Positions 17,175-25,176 of a DNA stretch of 64,000 bases are shown here, one piece after another. The stretch is from Acidovorax_G lacteus (GTDB taxonomy: Bacteria; Pseudomonadota; Gammaproteobacteria; Burkholderiales; Burkholderiaceae_C): the NCBI RefSeq assembly GCF_039540375.1, contig NZ_BAABEX010000013.1, positions 218,552 to 282,551 of the forward strand, written 5' to 3'. A program made the position numbers and the translations under genes. Numbering within the stretch: position 1 is the stretch's first letter; every line of letters starts with the position of its first letter. The notes under the pieces were generated by a model, which was not told where the DNA came from, searched no databases, and worked only from the letters and a program-made list of their open reading frames with translations.

Positions 17175-17259
17175 GCCTGCATTGTGAACAAAAGTCCGCC
17201 TCGTCCGTACGGTCGGGCAAGACACCTGGGCTGGCACGCGCATTGCGTCCGGTCGCTGC

Positions 17260-18468
17260 ATGACCGCATCGCTGATTGCTCTGCAGGCCACTGACCAGTC
17301 TCTGTGGCACCGCCGGTTGGATCTGTTGCTCGAATCCACCGGCGAGGGCGTTTTCGTTGTTGATTTGCACGGCCATTGCGTCTTCATCAACCGTGCAGGC
17401 GCAGAAATGATCGGGATGGACGCCGCAGCCGTGCTCGGGCGCAACATGCACCAGCTGACCCACCACTCCCATGTCGACGGGCGGCCATACGCAGACGAGG
17501 AATGTCCGATCTTCAATGCCTTTCGCAATGGGCACTCGTGTCGCGTCGACACCGAGGTGTTCTGGCGCAGCAACGGGAGTCCTTTTGCCGTCGAGTATTC
17601 GAGCCATCCCATCCTGGAAGACGGCCAGGTACGTGGCGCCGTGATCACCTTCATCGACATCAGCGAGCGCCGCCGTGCAGCCGATGCGCTGCGTCTGGCC
17701 CACGACCAGCTCGCGAAAGCCAATGACGAGCTGGAGCGCCGCGTCGCGGAACGGACGCGGGCACTGACAGACGCCCTTTCCCAGCTGCGCGAGTTGTCGG
17801 CCCACTTCAATCAGGTGCGCGAGGACGAGCGCACGCGCATCGCACGCGAAGTGCACGACGAACTCGGCAGTCTGCTCGTCGGTCTCAAGATGGATGTCAA
17901 CTGGCTCCAGCGCCGTCTTGGGGAGGTGCCTCCCGTCGAGAGCGGGGCGGGGGACGCGTTGCGTCTTCAGATGCGCTGCAAATGCCAAAACATGGGACGG
18001 CTGATTGAAACGGCAGTGGAGAATGTCGGGCGCATCATCACCGACCTTCGTCCCAGCATCCTTGACCACCAGGGCCTGTGGGCGGCCCTGGAATGGCAGG
18101 CACAGGAGTTCGCGCAGGCTGCGGAAATCTCCCTCGACTTCGACATGCAGGTGGCTCCGGGGCTGTCGCTTCCTGAGCCTACTGCCATGGCGGTGTTTCG
18201 CATCTTCCAGGAGGTGCTCAGCAACGTGGGGCGCCATGCCCGCGCCACCCGCCTGTCGGTGGCCATCAGGCTGGCACACGCCCGGCTGTTGCTGGTTGTT
18301 CGCGACAACGGGGTGGGGGCGGCGGCCCAGTCGCTGGAGGCCCCGACCGCTTACGGCGTGCTGGGCATGCGCGAGCGCGCCCGCCAGATGGGCGGTAGTC
18401 TGTCCATCGACAGCGCGCCGGGCCAGGGCACATGCCTCACGCTCGATATTCCCTTGCAGCTTCCATGA
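17260..18468 (+). CDS. PAS-domain histidine kinase (NarX/DegS-type, HisKA_3)
   Basis: 402 aa and no membrane segment, so a cytosolic sensor. A PAS domain spans ~residues 15-135 (GEGVFVVDLHGHCVFINRAG ... GAVITFIDISERRR). A coiled coil containing ERRVAERTRAL follows. The HisKA_3 dimerisation box is EDERTRIAREVHDELG, with the phospho-acceptor His199. The HATPase has FRIFQEVLSNVGRHA (N box) and VVRDNGVG. It faces away from the NodJ-like gene and precedes its response regulator by 10 nt. Because an ABC importer and cyanase follow, it probably senses a nitrogen or cyanate-related cue; the ligand is inference. Confidence 0.92.
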   Translation: MTASLIALQATDQSLWHRRLDLLLESTGEGVFVVDLHGHCVFINRAGAEMIGMDAAAVLGRNMHQLTHHSHVDGRPYADEECPIFNAFRNGHSCRVDTEVFWRSNGSPFAVEYSSHPILEDGQVRGAVITFIDISERRRAADALRLAHDQLAKANDELERRVAERTRALTDALSQLRELSAHFNQVREDERTRIAREVHDELGSLLVGLKMDVNWLQRRLGEVPPVESGAGDALRLQMRCKCQNMGRLIETAVENVGRIITDLRPSILDHQGLWAALEWQAQEFAQAAEISLDFDMQVAPGLSLPEPTAMAVFRIFQEVLSNVGRHARATRLSVAIRLAHARLLLVVRDNGVGAAAQSLEAPTAYGVLGMRERARQMGGSLSIDSAPGQGTCLTLDIPLQLP

Positions 18469-18478
18469 GCGAGGACCT

Positions 18479-19165
18479 ATGAGTGACAGCATCCGTGTCT
18501 GTATTGGTGACGACCACCGCGTTGTGCGTGAGGGCCTGAAGCTGGTGCTGTGCGACCCGGTCAATGGGCTGCCTGAGATCCGCGTGGTGGCCGAGGCGGC
18601 CGATGGCCCTCAGGTGCTTGAGCGTGTGACCGGTCTGCATGGACCGGCAGGCCTGGACATGGTGTTGCTTGACATTGCGTTGCCCGAGCTCGACGGTTTG
18701 GAGGTGTTGCAGCAGCTGCGGCGTGATTGGCCGACGCTGCCGGTGCTGATGCTCAGCACCTATCCCGAACGGCAGTACGCTGTGCGCTGCCTCCAGATGG
18801 GGGCCGCCGGTTACCTTCACAAAAGCGCCGATCCAGATGCCATGGTGGCTGCGGTGCGTCGGGTGGCGGCGGGCCAGCGGTATGTGTCTGACGCCACCGC
18901 CCAGGCGCTGGCGCAGGCTGTGGCCCGCACCAGCCCAGTGCGCGGCCTGGCCGAGCGCAAAAGTCATGGGCTGGAAGCGTTGTCATACCGCGAGCACCAG
19001 GTCTTTCGATTGCTCATGACGGGGCAGACCGTGAGCGAAATTGGTGCGCAACTGGGGCTGGCACCCAATACCGTCAGCACCTATCGGGCGCGCATTCTCG
19101 AGAAAACCGGCGCGCGCAACGATGTAGAACTGGCGTTGCTGGCTCGCGGTCCAGCCACGGATTGA
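18479..19165 (+). CDS. NarL/FixJ-family response regulator
   Basis: 228 aa from ATG 18479. The receiver domain has the acidic pair GDDH (residues 10-13), phospho-acceptor Asp65 in VLLDIALPE, and the Lys of YLHKSADP. The LuxR-type helix-turn-helix is near the end: LSYREHQVFRLLMTGQTVSE followed by IGAQLGLAPNTVSTYRARIL. It is the partner of the preceding kinase. A cluster of TGTAGGG/CCCTACA half-sites right after the gene, upstream of the transporter, is a likely target. Confidence 0.93.
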   Translation: MSDSIRVCIGDDHRVVREGLKLVLCDPVNGLPEIRVVAEAADGPQVLERVTGLHGPAGLDMVLLDIALPELDGLEVLQQLRRDWPTLPVLMLSTYPERQYAVRCLQMGAAGYLHKSADPDAMVAAVRRVAAGQRYVSDATAQALAQAVARTSPVRGLAERKSHGLEALSYREHQVFRLLMTGQTVSEIGAQLGLAPNTVSTYRARILEKTGARNDVELALLARGPATD

Positions 19166-19167
19166 CC

Positions 19168-19198
19168 TACAGGCCTCTGTTGTAGGGCTGCCCCTACA
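19168..19198. promoter_or_regulatory. Inverted-repeat cluster upstream of the cyanate transporter operon
   Basis: CTACAGG (19168-19174), TGTAGGG (19181-19187) and CCCTACA (19192-19198) are three related half-sites. The last two form a perfect 7-bp inverted repeat with a 4-nt spacer. The position, ~105 bases upstream of the transporter start and just after the response-regulator stop, suits a NarL-type operator. A short transcription-terminating hairpin is the alternative reading. Confidence 0.5.
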
Positions 19199-19302
19199 GA
19201 CTGTCGACAACGACACCACGATCTGCAGCGCCCACGGCCAGACGGGCACGAACTGGCCCGCGGTTTGCGATGTGCCGCACATCCCATGTTGTGAGGTGTG
19301 CC

Positions 19303-20727
19303 ATGTCCGACTACTTCTCGCCCTACGATGCCGACCGCCCGCTGATGCTCAAGTGCAGCTGCGGCCGCGACCACACGGTGGCTGAACACGAAGCCGAGGC
19401 CGCACAGGCCCGTGCAGACGCCACCCGCACGCTGCGGGCCCGCAGCGAGGAGGCCGACTTCCAGGCCTACAGCAACGCCTTCATTGAGGCTACGCTGGTC
19501 AAGGCGCTGTTCCCGCAGGACGCCATGCGCCGCCGCTTCCTGCGCGCGGTGGGCCGCACCACGGCCATGGCTGCCATCGGCAGCGTGCTGCCCATCGCCA
19601 GCCTGCAGGCCATGGCGCAGGAGGCCGGCAAGGGCGGCGCCAACCTGGAGAAGAAAGACCTCAAGGTGGGCTTCATTCCGATCACCTGTGCCACGCCGCT
19701 GATCATGGCCCACCCGCTGGGCTTCTACGGCAAGCAGGGCCTGAACGTGGAGGTCACCAAGACGGCCGGCTGGGCGCTGATCCGCGACAAGATGATCAAC
19801 AAGGAGTACGACGCCACGCACTTCCTGTCGCCCATGCCGCTGGCCATCAGCCTGGGGCTGGGCTCGACGGCCACGCCCATGAACGTGGCCACGATCCAGA
19901 ACGTCAATGGCCAGGCCATCACGCTGGCGCTGAAGCACCGCAACAACCGCGACCCCAAGGGCTGGAAGGGTTTCAAGTTCGCGGTGCCCTTCGAGTACAG
20001 CATGCACAACTTCCTGTTGCGCTACTACCTGGCCGAGGCGGGCATCAACCCCGACACCGACGTACAGATCCGTGTGGTGCCGCCGCCAGAGATGGTGGCC
20101 AACCTGCGCTCGGGCAACATCGACGGCTTCCTGGGCCCCGACCCGTTCAACCAGCGTGCGGTGTACGAAGAGGTGGGCTTCATCCACCTGCTGACCAAGG
20201 AGCTGTGGGACGGCCACCCCTGCTGCGCGTTCGGCACCAGCACCGAATTCATCCAGAAGCATCCCAACACCTTTGCGGCCCTGTACCGCGCAGTGCTGAC
20301 GGCTGCCGCCATGGCGCGCAAGCCCGAGAACCGCGAGCTGATCGCCAAGGTGATCTCGCCGCAGGCCTATCTCAACCAGCCCGAGATCGTGGTGGCCCAG
20401 GTGCTCACGGGCAAGTTTGCCGATGGATTGGGGAAGATCCACAACGTGCCGGCGCGCGCCGACTTTGACCCGATGCCGTGGCAAAGCATGGCCGTGTGGA
20501 TGCTCACGCAGATGCAGCGCTGGGGTTACATCAAGGGCGACGTCAACTACCGCCAGATTGCCGAGAAGGTCTTCCTGCTGACCGATGCACGCAAGCAGAT
20601 GAAGGCCATCGGTGAGTCCGTGCCCGAGACCACGGCCTACCCCAAGTTCAAGATCATGGGGCGCGAGTTCGACCCAGCCAAGGCGGCCGAGTACGCGCGC
20701 GGTTTCCCGATCGCCAAGGAGGGCTGA
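19303..20727 (+). CDS. CmpA/NrtA-family ABC substrate-binding protein (probable cyanate/nitrate uptake)
   Basis: 474 aa from ATG 19303. The binding domain begins near residue 110 (KVGFIPITCATPLIMAHPLG) and is typical of the nitrate/nitrite/bicarbonate/cyanate solute-binding family. An internal twin-arginine signal, RRRFLRAVG at 76-84 followed by a hydrophobic stretch, should send it to the periplasm. The first ~75 residues are unusual: acidic, probably helical, and starting with LKCSCGRDH (Cys18, Cys20). Location next to cyanase suggests cyanate as substrate. Nitrate remains possible. It is first in an operon with permease, ATPase and cynS. Confidence 0.88.
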   Translation: MSDYFSPYDADRPLMLKCSCGRDHTVAEHEAEAAQARADATRTLRARSEEADFQAYSNAFIEATLVKALFPQDAMRRRFLRAVGRTTAMAAIGSVLPIASLQAMAQEAGKGGANLEKKDLKVGFIPITCATPLIMAHPLGFYGKQGLNVEVTKTAGWALIRDKMINKEYDATHFLSPMPLAISLGLGSTATPMNVATIQNVNGQAITLALKHRNNRDPKGWKGFKFAVPFEYSMHNFLLRYYLAEAGINPDTDVQIRVVPPPEMVANLRSGNIDGFLGPDPFNQRAVYEEVGFIHLLTKELWDGHPCCAFGTSTEFIQKHPNTFAALYRAVLTAAAMARKPENRELIAKVISPQAYLNQPEIVVAQVLTGKFADGLGKIHNVPARADFDPMPWQSMAVWMLTQMQRWGYIKGDVNYRQIAEKVFLLTDARKQMKAIGESVPETTAYPKFKIMGREFDPAKAAEYARGFPIAKEG

Positions 20728-20730
20728 GCC

Positions 20731-21594
20731 ATGCGCACCCAGGCCTCTTTGTCGCTGCGCGCAGGCGTGCTCTCGCTGCTGCTGCTGGTCCTGGTGCTCG
20801 GCGCGTGGTATGCCGCAACCGCGCCAGCGGCCGGTGGTGCGGCGGCCACACTCAGCCCGCAGGAACTGGAATACGCCCGCATGATGGGCAAGGATCCGGG
20901 GGGCGCCAAGAGCGGCGGCTTTCCCACGCTGGTCGATATGGGCAAGACCGTGGCGGGGCACCTGTCCAACCCGTTCTATGACAACGGGCCCAACGACAAG
21001 GGCATTGCCATTCAGCTCGCCCATTCGCTGGGCCGCGTGGCCATGGGCTTTGGCCTGGCCTGCCTGCTCGCAATCCCGCTGGGGTTCGTGATTGGCATGT
21101 CGCCGCTGCTGCACCGTGCGCTCGACCCCTTCATCCAGGTGCTCAAGCCCATCAGCCCGCTCGCGTGGATGCCGCTGGCGCTCTACACCATCAAGGATTC
21201 GTCGGCCTCGGGCATTTTTGTGATCTTCATCTGCTCGGTCTGGCCGATGTTGGTCAACACGGCCTTCGGCGTCGCGTCGGTCAAGCGCGAGTGGCTCAAC
21301 GTGGCCCGCACGCTGGAGGTCAACCCCCTGCGCAAGGCTTTCCTCGTGATCCTGCCCGCCGCTGCGCCCACCATCCTCACGGGCATGCGCATCAGCATGG
21401 GCATTGCGTGGCTGGTGATTGTGGCGGCCGAAATGCTGGTGGGTGGTACGGGTATCGGCTACTTCGTCTGGAACGAGTGGAACAACCTCTCGCTCACCAA
21501 TGTGATCTTCGCCATCCTGGTGATTGGCGTGGTCGGCATGCTGCTGGACCTGGCTTTTGGCCGGCTGCAGAAATGGGTGACCTATGTGGAGTGA
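20731..21594 (+). CDS. NrtB/CmpB-type ABC transporter permease
   Basis: 287 aa, starting 3 nt after the binding-protein stop. An N-terminal membrane segment is followed by a ~60-residue periplasmic loop and then the BPD_transp_1 core with five helices. The cytoplasmic EAA-type loop is near WLNVARTLEVNPLRKAF. KPISPLAWMPLALYTIKD is characteristic of the NrtB/SsuC/TauC group. It forms the membrane channel for the importer with the adjacent ATPase. Confidence 0.92.
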   Translation: MRTQASLSLRAGVLSLLLLVLVLGAWYAATAPAAGGAAATLSPQELEYARMMGKDPGGAKSGGFPTLVDMGKTVAGHLSNPFYDNGPNDKGIAIQLAHSLGRVAMGFGLACLLAIPLGFVIGMSPLLHRALDPFIQVLKPISPLAWMPLALYTIKDSSASGIFVIFICSVWPMLVNTAFGVASVKREWLNVARTLEVNPLRKAFLVILPAAAPTILTGMRISMGIAWLVIVAAEMLVGGTGIGYFVWNEWNNLSLTNVIFAILVIGVVGMLLDLAFGRLQKWVTYVE

Positions 21595-21652
21595 CCTCGC
21601 CCTGCGCCCTGGCGCAACCCGCCCCTTGTCTGCCGACCGTACGAGCCCTGCC

Positions 21653-22447
21653 ATGCAAGCCCTGATCTCTGTCGAAAAGCTCAGCAAGTCCTATGTGCCG
21701 GGCAAGCCGGTGTTCGATGACGTGTCGTTTGAGCTGCAGCGCGGCGAGTTCGTCTGCATCATCGGCCACTCGGGCTGTGGCAAGACCACCGTGCTCAATG
21801 TGCTCGCAGGGCTGGACGTGGCCACTGGCGGCCACGTCATCATGGACGGCCGCGAGGTTGTGGGCCCGAGCCTGGACCGCGGCGTGGTCTTTCAGGGGCA
21901 TGCGCTCATGCCCTGGCTGACGGTACGGCAGAACATCGCGTTTGCCGTGAAGTCGCGCTGGCCCGACTGGAAGGCCACGCAGGTGCGCACCCACGTCGAG
22001 AAGTTCGTCGCACTCGTGGGCCTGTCGCATGCCATCGACAAAAAGCCCTCGGAGCTTTCGGGCGGCATGAAGCAGCGTGTGGGCATCGCGCGCGCCTTTG
22101 CCATCCAGCCCAAGATGCTGCTGCTCGACGAGCCCTTCGGCGCGCTCGATGCGCTCACGCGCGGCACCATCCAGGACGAGCTCATGGCCATCGTGCGGCA
22201 GACGCAGCAGACGGTGTTCATGATCACGCACGACGTGGACGAAGCCATCCTGCTGGCCGACCGCATCCTGCTCATGAGCAACGGCAACGAAACGGCCGAG
22301 GGCTACCGCCCCGGCGGCATCGCCGAAGTGGTGGTGAACCCCCTGCCGCGCGATCGCACGCGCACCAGCCTGCACCACCTCGAGGGCTACTACCCCTTGC
22401 GCAACCACATCGTGGACTTCCTCGTCTCACGCGCCCGGGCGCACTGA
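21653..22447 (+). CDS. NrtD/CmpD-type ABC transporter ATPase
   Basis: 264 aa from ATG 21653 (MQALISVEKLSKSY). A longer frame from ATG 21584, overlapping the permease stop by 11 nt, would add 23 residues with no family resemblance. Neither start has a strong ribosome site. Walker A is GHSGCGKTT, the signature motif is LSGGMKQRVGIARA, Walker B is MLLLDEPFGALD and the switch His is in ITHDVDEA. No C-terminal NrtC-like fusion is present. It energises the cyanate/nitrate-type importer. Confidence 0.92.
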   Translation: MQALISVEKLSKSYVPGKPVFDDVSFELQRGEFVCIIGHSGCGKTTVLNVLAGLDVATGGHVIMDGREVVGPSLDRGVVFQGHALMPWLTVRQNIAFAVKSRWPDWKATQVRTHVEKFVALVGLSHAIDKKPSELSGGMKQRVGIARAFAIQPKMLLLDEPFGALDALTRGTIQDELMAIVRQTQQTVFMITHDVDEAILLADRILLMSNGNETAEGYRPGGIAEVVVNPLPRDRTRTSLHHLEGYYPLRNHIVDFLVSRARAH

Positions 22448-22549
22448 GACCCCCCATTGCTGGCCTGTACCCCGCGCCGCCTGAGGGCCGTGGGGCGAAG
22501 CCTGCCCGCCACCCGCGTTTTTTCACCCCATCCATTGAAGGAGCACCCC

Positions 22550-22993
22550 ATGAACCGCAACGACGTGACCGAAAAGATCATCAGCACCAAGGTGGCCAAG
22601 GGCCTGCAGTGGGCCGACATTGCCAAGAAAGTCGGCCAGTCCAAGGAGTGGACCACGGCCCTGTGCCTGGGCCAGATGACCGCCACACCCGAGCAGGCCA
22701 AGGTGCTGGGCAAGATCTTCGGCCTCACGGCCGAAGAGCAGAAGTGGCTGCAGGTCGTGCCCTACAAGGGCTCGCTGCCCACGCCCGTGCCCACCGACCC
22801 GCTGATCTATCGCTGGTACGAGATCGTCAGCGTGTACGGCACCACCATCAAGGAACTGATCCACGAGGAATTTGGCGACGGCATCATGAGCGCCATCGAC
22901 TTCAGCATGGACATCACGCGCGAAGCCGATCCCAAGGGCGACCGCGTGAATGTGGTGCTCTCGGGCAAGTTCCTGCCCTACAAGCAGTACTGA
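22550..22993 (+). CDS. cynS: Cyanate hydratase (cyanase)
   Basis: 147 aa from ATG 22550 with AAGGAG upstream. Cyanase decomposes cyanate with bicarbonate to ammonia and CO2. The catalytic Arg and Glu lie in IYRWYEIVSVYG, and the active-site Ser in GIMSAIDF. The N-terminal helical bundle (QWADIAKKVGQSKEWTTALC) and the C-terminal VVLSGKFLPYK match the family. It is the last gene of the importer operon. No adjacent carbonic anhydrase (cynT) or LysR-type CynR is present, so control probably passes to the upstream two-component system. Confidence 0.97.
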   Translation: MNRNDVTEKIISTKVAKGLQWADIAKKVGQSKEWTTALCLGQMTATPEQAKVLGKIFGLTAEEQKWLQVVPYKGSLPTPVPTDPLIYRWYEIVSVYGTTIKELIHEEFGDGIMSAIDFSMDITREADPKGDRVNVVLSGKFLPYKQY

Positions 22994-23012
22994 GCGGCGC
23001 AATCGCGCACGG

Positions 23013-23954
23013 TCAGCCACCTTCGCGGATCTGCCGCCCCGTCAGCTTGAGGAACAGGTCCTCCAAGTTGGCCGGGCGGTGCAGTGTGCGCAGGTGGGGG
23101 TGCTGCTCCAGCGCGAGCAGCAGCGGGCGAGCCTCCTGTACGTAGAAGAACACAGTCTCGCCGCTCACTTCGACGCGCGCCGCCACGTTGCGCAGGGTCG
23201 CATCGTCGGCCAGGGCCAGGGCACCCTGGCCATAGACCTCGACCACCTCGGGCTCCAGATGCTGGGCAATCAGCTCGCGTGGGCGGCCTTCGGCGATCTT
23301 GCGGCCGTGGTCCAGCACCAGCAGGCGCGAGCACAGGCGCTCGGCCTCGTCCATGAAGTGCGTGGTCAGCAGAATGGACTTGCCCTGCTGGAGCAGCAGT
23401 TGCAGTCGCTCCCACATCAGGTGGCGGGCCTGAGGGTCCAGTCCCGTGGTGGGCTCGTCGAGCAGAAGCAGTTGCGGATCGTTCACCAGCGCGCGCGCTA
23501 GCGACAGCCGCCGTTTCATGCCGCCCGACAGCTCGCCCGGTTTGGCATCGGCCTTGTGGTTCAAGGCGGCAAACTCAAGCAAGGCCGGTATGCGCTCGCG
23601 CATGCGAGCCGCTCCGATGCCAAAGTAGCGGGCATACACCAGCAGGTTCTCGGCGCAGGTGAAGTCCGGGTCCAGGGTGTCAAACTGCGACACCACGCCC
23701 AGACGCGACTTGATCTGAAGCGCGTCAGAGGGCATTTCCCAGCCACCGTGGTCCGGGGTGGGGAAGAAGCGCACACGCCCTTCGTCTGGCACAGTGAGGC
23801 CCAGGCACATGCGGATGGTGGTGGTCTTTCCGGCCCCGTTGGGGCCGATTACGCCCAGGCATTCACCCGGCGCGATGGAGAAGGAGACGCCGTCCACCAC
23901 GGTGGTGTCGGCAAAGCGCTTGCGCAGCGCCTGAACGTCGAACAGGGCGGTCAT
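23013..23954 (-). CDS. NodI-like ABC transporter ATPase
   Basis: 313 aa from ATG 23954. Walker A GPNGAGKTTT, signature LSGGMKRRLSLARAL, Walker B QLLLLDEPTTGLDPQ and the switch region LLTTHFMDEAE are intact. The C-terminal ~80 residues resemble the NodI/DrrA regulatory extension (LEDLFLKLTGR). It should pair with the NodJ-like permease at 16344-17174, which is on the same strand beyond the intervening cyanate cassette. Its stop is only 19 nt from the cynS stop. Confidence 0.9.
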   Translation of the reverse strand: MTALFDVQALRKRFADTTVVDGVSFSIAPGECLGVIGPNGAGKTTTIRMCLGLTVPDEGRVRFFPTPDHGGWEMPSDALQIKSRLGVVSQFDTLDPDFTCAENLLVYARYFGIGAARMRERIPALLEFAALNHKADAKPGELSGGMKRRLSLARALVNDPQLLLLDEPTTGLDPQARHLMWERLQLLLQQGKSILLTTHFMDEAERLCSRLLVLDHGRKIAEGRPRELIAQHLEPEVVEVYGQGALALADDATLRNVAARVEVSGETVFFYVQEARPLLLALEQHPHLRTLHRPANLEDLFLKLTGRQIREGG

Positions 23955-24005
23955 GCCAGCAAGCATACCCGGCGGGTCGGCAGGCCTGTTGCCGCGGCGG
24001 GTGGA

Positions 24006-25139
24006 TCAGGCCGTGACCAGGCGGCCACGACCAGCCGCCTTGGCCTGGTACAGCGCAGCATCTGCGCGCGAGAGCAGGCCCGCCAGACTGGCCTCCCCGG
24101 GTGCCAGGAGCGCAAGTCCACCGCTGTAGTCCAGTACGAAGCCCAGTTCGGCAGCGCTGGCGTCGTGCAGGCGCTCGCGCAGGCGCCGGTCAAAAGCGGT
24201 TCCAGCCGGCGCGCTGTTGTGCAGCAGCAGCACGCAAAACTCCTCGCCCCCCAGGCGGCCCACCAAGTCACCGTTGCGGCAGGTTTCTTCCAGCAGGCGC
24301 GCAAACAGCTTGAGCGCCTGATCGCCCACGTCGTGCCCGTGACGGTCGTTGATACCTTTGAAATCGTCCAAGTCCAGCATCAGGGCCGTCATCGGCAGCC
24401 GGTGCCGCCATGCATGGGCGAGCATGTTCTCGCCCTGCGCCATGAACCCGCGCCGGTTGAGCAGGCCGGTCAGGCTGTCCGTCATGGCCAGCGTGCGCAG
24501 CTTGAGCTCGGTCTCGTCGCGCCAGGCCACCAGCAGGGCCACAGTGCCCAGCACCAGACTGACATTGGTGGCAACGGCCGCCATGAGATTGACCGGGTGC
24601 GGCGTGCGAAAGCTGGGGTACTGGTCGGTGAAGGCGCCCAGCAGGCCGCGGGCGATGGTGAAGATGGCCGAGGTCGTCAGGCAGGCCATCAGCAAGTAGC
24701 GCCAGCGGCGGTCGGCTTCGAGTGCCGGGTACAGCGCAGCGCGCGCGACGATCAGCATGCTCGCGCCCATCAGCAGATTGGCCCAGCCTACGCGCCAGGC
24801 GTAATGCTCAAAGCCCAGCGTGTAGCCCAGCGGCGTCAGGATGACCAGCGCCAGCAGCGGTTTTTCCAGCGGGCGCGGGCCCAGCCATTCGTGCAGCGCG
24901 CGGAAGATCATCCACTGCGCAAGCGCATTGGCCGCCACCGACACCGTGGACAGGGCCTGGTCCCAGAACGAGGCCGACAGGATGATCGCCACCCAGGCAC
25001 CGGCTTGCAGCAGCAGGCTCTTTTGCGCAAACCGTGCCGCGCGGCTGATGCCCTGCCCCATGATCATCGGCAGCGTGGCCGAGATCATCAGCAGGTTGAC
25101 GGCCATCACGACCATCAGGGTGAGGAAGTCCAGTTGCAT
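24006..25139 (-). CDS. Membrane-bound diguanylate cyclase (GGDEF)
   Basis: 377 aa from ATG 25139. The N-terminal ~205 residues form about six or seven membrane helices. The GGDEF domain follows: TDSLTGLLNRRGF, LDLDDFKGINDRHGHDVGD, and the active-site signature RLGGEEF, an intact GGEEF. It should make cyclic di-GMP from two GTP. No RxxD inhibitory site is obvious before the GGEEF. It lies 37 nt after the AMP nucleosidase gene on the same strand. Confidence 0.92.
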   Translation of the reverse strand: MQLDFLTLMVVMAVNLLMISATLPMIMGQGISRAARFAQKSLLLQAGAWVAIILSASFWDQALSTVSVAANALAQWMIFRALHEWLGPRPLEKPLLALVILTPLGYTLGFEHYAWRVGWANLLMGASMLIVARAALYPALEADRRWRYLLMACLTTSAIFTIARGLLGAFTDQYPSFRTPHPVNLMAAVATNVSLVLGTVALLVAWRDETELKLRTLAMTDSLTGLLNRRGFMAQGENMLAHAWRHRLPMTALMLDLDDFKGINDRHGHDVGDQALKLFARLLEETCRNGDLVGRLGGEEFCVLLLHNSAPAGTAFDRRLRERLHDASAAELGFVLDYSGGLALLAPGEASLAGLLSRADAALYQAKAAGRGRLVTA

Positions 25140-25176
25140 CACGTGCGAGGGCTGCGGCAGTCTGGCTGGTGGCAGC

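Noticed and set aside
16522..18564. 680-codon minus-strand frame spanning the permease and the histidine kinase
   Set aside because: Crosses a divergent gene pair and lacks motifs; the histidine kinase on the plus strand has all its boxes.
19303..22447. Calling the importer a nitrate transporter outright
   Set aside because: The family covers nitrate, nitrite, bicarbonate and cyanate. No nitrate or nitrite reductase genes are nearby, while cynS is in the same operon, so cyanate is favoured but left open.
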